Source: DAIPKP01 sp964545875
GTDB taxonomy: Bacteria > Synergistota > Synergistia > Synergistales > Aminiphilaceae
Assembly: GCA_964545875.1 (NCBI GenBank)
Contig: CAZJHH010000001.1
Coordinates: forward strand, 496,001-560,000
Length of the DNA stretch: 64,000 nucleotides
Direction of reading: 5' to 3'
Under the pieces are notes generated by a model. It searched no databases. It saw only the letters and a program-made list of their open reading frames with translations, and was not told where the DNA came from. Position numbers and translations under genes: made by a program. Positions within the stretch are counted from its first letter, which is position 1. The number at the start of each line of letters is the position of its first letter. Positions 60,692-64,000 of the stretch are shown here, piece after piece.

Positions 60692-60716
60692 TCAATAAGA
60701 TCAATATAAGTCAATA
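60692..60716. repeat. Three phased TCAATA repeats
   Basis: TCAATA occurs at 60692-60697, 60701-60706 and 60711-60716, spaced by 9 and 10 bases, i.e. about one helical turn. They lie between the divergent promoters, upstream of the second DUF3798 operon. Confidence 0.45.
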
Positions 60717-60741
60717 ATGCAATGCAAATATTCTCGATATA

Positions 60742-60761
60742 TTTTGTGGTATACTACAAAA
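60742..60761. promoter_or_regulatory. Palindromic operator over the -10 box of the second DUF3798 operon
   Basis: The 20-base site reads TTTTGTGGTATACTACAAAA, symmetrical at 18 of 20 positions. It contains TATACT (60750-60755), the likely -10 of the plus-strand promoter. The arrangement resembles FCD/GntR-family operators with a GTATAC centre. An FCD regulator is encoded at 19028 in this window, but no link is shown. Confidence 0.6.
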
Positions 60762-60954
60762 GCTCAACTGGCTTTTTTCGGAAAATATATTGGATGGCAA
60801 AGGAGGGATGTCGGAAGGAGAAGAGAGAAAAGCCTTGAAAAAACAGAAACGTTGGTGGTGTTGGAGAAAAAGGGAAGCATCGAGTTTGCCGGGAAGGTCT
60901 TCGTAGGTTTCCCGGTGGAAAAGAGCATTTATGTATGTAAAGGGGGTACTTTCG
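60762..60954 (+). other. Leader of the second DUF3798 operon
   Basis: About 190 untranslated bases. A small hairpin (AAAAGC with GCTTTT, 60758-60777) followed by TT lies at its start and could be an attenuator. No known riboswitch was recognised. Confidence 0.35.
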
Positions 60955-62085
60955 TTGCTTAAGAAATCCGTATGTATTCTTTTGACCGTAGTTTTTGCCG
61001 TGGCTTTCTGTGGAATGGCCTTTGCGGGCCCCGCCAAAGTGGGTATCATGACCGGCACCACCTCTCAGGGGGAGGAAGAGTATCGGGCGGCCCAGGAAAT
61101 GATCAAAAAATATGGCGAGGATAGAATCATTCACGTGACCTATCCCGACAAATTCATGGATGAGCAGGAAACCACCATCCAGCAGATCCTCAGCATGGCT
61201 GCGGATCCTGATGTGAAGGCCATCGTGCTGGTTCAGGGCGTTCCCGGCACCGCTGCCGCCATCGACAAGGTGAAGGAAATTCGTCCGGACATGTTCTTCA
61301 TCAACATCGTTCCTCACGAAGATCCCATTCTTTCCGCCCAGAAGGCGGATATCGTCCTCGAGACGGACAACCCCGCCCGGGGAATTACCATCATCGATAT
61401 CGCCGAGAAGATGGGTGCCAAGACCTTCTGCCATATCTCCTTCCCCCGTCATATGTCCTACGAGCTGCTCTCTCAGCGCCGGGACATCATGGAGGCAGAG
61501 TGCAAGAAGCGGGGCATCGAGTGGGTCTTCATCAACGCTCCGGATCCCACGGGAGATGCAGGCATCGCGGGAGCCCAGCAGTTCATTCTCGAAGATGTAC
61601 CCCGACAGGTGGAGAAATACGGCACCAATACCGCATTCTTCTGCACCAACTGCGGCATGCAGGAGCCTCTCATCAAGTCCGTGCTGAACACCGGGGCTCT
61701 CTATCCCGAGCAGTGCTGCCCCAGCCCCTACCATGCGTATCCCGGTGCCCTGGGTATCGAGATTCCCGATGGCAAGGCGGGGGATGTGGCATTCATTCAC
61801 CAGGCCATCGAAGAGAAGATTCTTGAGGGTGGCGGCGCTGGCCGTTTCGCTACCTGGAGAGTGCCCATCAACATGGCTTTCGCCTATGCCGCCACGGATT
61901 ATGCCTTTGATATCGGCGAAGGCAAGGTAAAGGGCTACGATCGGGCTCACATGGAAGATCTTCTTCGGTCCCATTCCGGCGAAATCCGCACTTCCACCTA
62001 CGAAAAGGGTGCGGAGAAGGCGGATAACTTCATCCTCGTGGTGGGCGAATCCATCATCTATGGAGCCGACAAGGCCGGTAAGTAG
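60955..62085 (+). CDS. DUF3798 family solute-binding protein (second copy)
   Basis: A secreted binding protein of 376 residues, paralogous to the one at 38011. Starting at TTG 60955, the signal peptide is MLKKSVCILLTVVFAVAFCG, ending with MAFA. AAAGGGGG lies 9 bases before the TTG. Conserved blocks are SQGEEEYRAAQEMIKKYG, ISFPRHMSYELLSQRR and GAQQFILEDVP. Unlike the first copy it has extra cysteines: FFCTNCGMQ where the other has FFCTND, and PEQCCPSPYH where the other has EADLPSPLM. This suggests a different, perhaps thiol- or metal-linked, ligand. It heads a second importer operon. Confidence 0.87.
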   Translation: MLKKSVCILLTVVFAVAFCGMAFAGPAKVGIMTGTTSQGEEEYRAAQEMIKKYGEDRIIHVTYPDKFMDEQETTIQQILSMAADPDVKAIVLVQGVPGTAAAIDKVKEIRPDMFFINIVPHEDPILSAQKADIVLETDNPARGITIIDIAEKMGAKTFCHISFPRHMSYELLSQRRDIMEAECKKRGIEWVFINAPDPTGDAGIAGAQQFILEDVPRQVEKYGTNTAFFCTNCGMQEPLIKSVLNTGALYPEQCCPSPYHAYPGALGIEIPDGKAGDVAFIHQAIEEKILEGGGAGRFATWRVPINMAFAYAATDYAFDIGEGKVKGYDRAHMEDLLRSHSGEIRTSTYEKGAEKADNFILVVGESIIYGADKAGK

Positions 62086-62139
62086 TGCATTGTAATCTGC
62101 TTGTCCGTATCGTAGTTCATACGTACAGGTAACGAGGCC

Positions 62140-62167
62140 CAGGGTCGCCCCGTCAGGGGCGGCCCTG
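62140..62167 (+). terminator. Hairpin after the second DUF3798 binding protein
   Basis: CAGGGTCGCCCC (62140-62151) pairs with GGGGCGGCCCTG (62156-62167) across a 4-base loop, with one T-G pair, and TTTT nearby downstream. Same position as the hairpin in the first copy of the operon. Confidence 0.6.
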
Positions 62168-62195
62168 CACCCTGTTTTAGGGGAGGGATCTATCG

Positions 62196-63794
62196 TTGGC
62201 GGAGCGTCGCCTTGAAATGCGCAACGTGGTAAAAGAGTACTTTGGCAACAGGGTGCTGAAGGGGGTCAACCTCACCGTGGAAGCCGGGGAAATTCATTCC
62301 CTGGTGGGTGAAAACGGTGCGGGAAAATCCACCCTCATGAACATCCTGTTCGGCATGCCGGTGATCCACAATACCGGCGGTTTTGGAGGAGAGATTCTTT
62401 TTGATGGAGAGCCGGTGGTTATCCAGTCTCCTCAACACGCCATGGATCTCGGCATCGGGATGGTGCATCAGGAGTTCATGCTTCTTCCCGGATTCAGCAT
62501 TACCGAAAACATCAAACTTAATCGAGAAATAACTTCAAAGACCCTGGCGAGCCGGATGTTCGGGGGCAAGCTCGAAAAGCTTAACATGCCTGCCATGCGG
62601 GAAGATGCCCGGAATTCTCTCAATCGCCTCGATATGGGGCTGGACGAAATGCTTCCCGTGGCGGGGCTTCCCGTGGGATATATGCAGTTCGTGGAGATCG
62701 CCCGGGAGCTGGATAAGAAGAATCTCAAGCTCCTGGTGCTGGACGAACCCACCGCGGTGCTTACCGAATCCGAGGCGGATCGTCTTCTCGCAGCCATGAA
62801 ACGTTTGGCGGATCAGGGAATATCTCTTCTGTTCATTACCCATCGGCTGGACGAGGTTCTTTCGGTGTCTGACAATATTACGGTGCTGCGGGATGGCGAG
62901 CAGGTATCCAGCCTTGCCACTTCGGAAGCCTCGGTGGAGAAGCTGGCGGAGCTCATGGTGGGTCGTAAGCTCGATATGACCGCTCGGGATCACGCCAAGG
63001 AAGAGTCCGTGGAAAAGGCGGAAATTCTCCTTCGCATGGATAATTTATGGGTGCATATGCCCGGCGAAGAAGTTAAGGGCGTGTCCCTGGAAGTTCGCAA
63101 GGGAGAGATTCTCGGCCTGGGAGGCCTGGCTGGGCACGGCAAGGTTGGCATCGCCAACGGTATTATGGGATTGTCTCCCTCCACGGGAAAGCTTTACAAG
63201 GGGGGTACGGAAATTCCCCTCAACAATCCCGTGGAAGCTCTCAACGGAGGCATGGCCTTTGTCTCCGAAGACCGCCGAGGTCTCGGGCTTCTTCTCGATC
63301 AGTCCATCGAGCTGAACATCGTGGTTCAGGCCATGCAGAGCCAGGATAAGTTTCTCAAGAGATCTCTCTTCAAGATGATGGATTCCAAAAAAGTGCGGCA
63401 GCACGCTCTCAAGATGATCGAAGATCTCGATATCCGCTGCACCGGGCCGGAGCAGCTCACGAGGCGCCTTTCCGGAGGCAATCAGCAGAAAGTCTGCATC
63501 GCCAAGGCTCTTACCCTGAATCCGGATATTCTTTTCGTCTCCGAACCTACCCGGGGAATCGACGTGGGGGCCAAGAAAATCGTGCTGGATCTCCTGGTGC
63601 ATCTCAACCGAGAGTACGGAGTCACCATCGTCATGACCTCTTCGGAGCTGGCGGAACTTCGGTCCATCTCTGACCGCATCGCCATCATCTATGAAGGTAA
63701 ACTGGAGGGCATTCTTCCCCCCGATGCGAGCGATAAGGATTTCGGGCTTCTCATGGCGGGAGAGGGTACCCACTCTCGAAAGGAGGCATCTTGA
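62196..63794 (+). CDS. ABC transporter ATPase, double-domain sugar/nucleoside type (second copy)
   Basis: A 532-residue double ATPase, clearly related to the one at 39451. The first domain has Walker A GENGAGKST (38-46), Walker B LLVLDEPTAVLTE and switch THRLDE. The second has the altered Walker A GLAGHGKVG and signature LSGGNQQKVCIAKA. It begins with TTG at 62196, 8 bases after GGGAGGG. Its stop overlaps the permease start (TGATG). Paralogy across the binding protein, ATPase and permease points to duplication of the whole operon. Confidence 0.93.
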   Translation: MAERRLEMRNVVKEYFGNRVLKGVNLTVEAGEIHSLVGENGAGKSTLMNILFGMPVIHNTGGFGGEILFDGEPVVIQSPQHAMDLGIGMVHQEFMLLPGFSITENIKLNREITSKTLASRMFGGKLEKLNMPAMREDARNSLNRLDMGLDEMLPVAGLPVGYMQFVEIARELDKKNLKLLVLDEPTAVLTESEADRLLAAMKRLADQGISLLFITHRLDEVLSVSDNITVLRDGEQVSSLATSEASVEKLAELMVGRKLDMTARDHAKEESVEKAEILLRMDNLWVHMPGEEVKGVSLEVRKGEILGLGGLAGHGKVGIANGIMGLSPSTGKLYKGGTEIPLNNPVEALNGGMAFVSEDRRGLGLLLDQSIELNIVVQAMQSQDKFLKRSLFKMMDSKKVRQHALKMIEDLDIRCTGPEQLTRRLSGGNQQKVCIAKALTLNPDILFVSEPTRGIDVGAKKIVLDLLVHLNREYGVTIVMTSSELAELRSISDRIAIIYEGKLEGILPPDASDKDFGLLMAGEGTHSRKEAS

Positions 63795-64000
63795 TGCTTG
63801 CCATTGAAAAAGATTGTGAAAGCATGGGAGATCGTCTCCGGGATCTGGTACGCGATTTTGGTGTCGCCCGGCTTATCATTCTCATCTTCCTGGGAATTCT
63901 CATCGCATCCGCCTATTTCCTCAAGCTTCCCATGGGGCAGATCCTGAGCAGTATCCTCACCCGATTCGGCATGAACGGCGTGCTCGTGCTTGCCATGATT
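63794..64000 (+). CDS. ABC transporter permease of the second DUF3798 importer (partial)
   Basis: The first 69 codons of a permease that continues past the right edge. A membrane segment is visible (RLIILIFLGILIASAYFL), then TRFGMNGVLVLAMI, which matches the start of the first importer's permease (VRFGMNGVMVLAMV). The ATG overlaps the ATPase stop. A second permease and an accessory gene probably follow outside the window. Confidence 0.9.
   Translation, partial: MLAIEKDCESMGDRLRDLVRDFGVARLIILIFLGILIASAYFLKLPMGQILSSILTRFGMNGVLVLAMI

Noticed and set aside
1..64000. tRNA or rRNA genes, CRISPR arrays, insertion sequences, prophage or integrase genes
   Set aside because: None of the expected sequence features were found by eye; small RNA genes without strong motifs could still be missed.

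Overview
The window looks like a chromosomal segment of a low-to-moderate-complexity anaerobe living on peptides and amino acids, most likely a member of the Synergistota. That placement is an inference. It rests on two family 5 peptide importers, several dipeptidases and murein-peptide hydrolases, a single-chain pyruvate:ferredoxin oxidoreductase, two DUF3798-type ABC importers and several conserved-looking proteins I cannot name. No rRNA, tRNA, CRISPR array, prophage or insertion sequence was seen. Genes are densely packed on both strands, with many ATGA or TGATG overlaps and strong GGAGG-type ribosome sites. Third-position GC bias creates many long false frames opposite the real genes.

Layout. 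1-744: 5'-end part of an SsuC/TauC-like ABC permease running off the left edge. 1152-1661: ferritin-like protein. 1839-5153 (minus): ATPase/acetyltransferase-like protein, LarE-type sulfur transferase and M19 dipeptidase. 5227-11600 (minus): nitroreductase, then a peptide importer with a fused DppD-DppF ATPase. 11953-15464 (plus): HtpG and an overlapping DExH helicase. 15523-18162 (minus): a conserved unknown, a degenerate metallophosphoesterase and a membrane sensor-like protein. 18673-19750: orphan acyl carrier protein facing an FCD regulator. 20252-29898 (plus): a long peptide-uptake and murein-peptide degradation operon (SBP, DppBCDF, LD-carboxypeptidase, D-aminopeptidase, C26 amidase), ending with a diguanylate cyclase. 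30009-33539 (minus): pyruvate:ferredoxin oxidoreductase. 34101-37102 (minus): complete panC-panD-panB-panE set. 38011-43618 (plus): first DUF3798 ABC importer. 44009-45333: CheY-like regulator and a CheX-like fusion. 45456-49431 (minus): NCS2 permease, degenerate HNH protein, PepV dipeptidase and ATC-hydrolase-like protein. 49611-57309 (plus): Hpt protein, penicillin-binding-type transpeptidase and a polyphosphate cluster (Ppk1, CHAD, phosphoesterase-HD, Ppx/GppA-HD). 57418-60539 (minus): secreted repeat protein, EEP-family protein and a coiled-coil unknown. 60955-64000 (plus): second DUF3798 importer, cut by the right edge.

How the parts work together. The two peptide importers and the peptidases (M19, S66, M55, C26, M20) form a route from imported peptides, including murein stem peptides, to free amino acids. 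Pyruvate from these could be oxidised by the single-chain oxidoreductase. The pan genes supply pantothenate for CoA and for the acyl carrier protein. The most unusual material is the pair of paralogous DUF3798 importers of unknown substrate, one with a palindromic operator on its -10 box, and the polyphosphate operon with two different HD-domain enzymes. In four SBP-led transporter operons a GC-rich hairpin lies between the binding-protein gene and the membrane genes.
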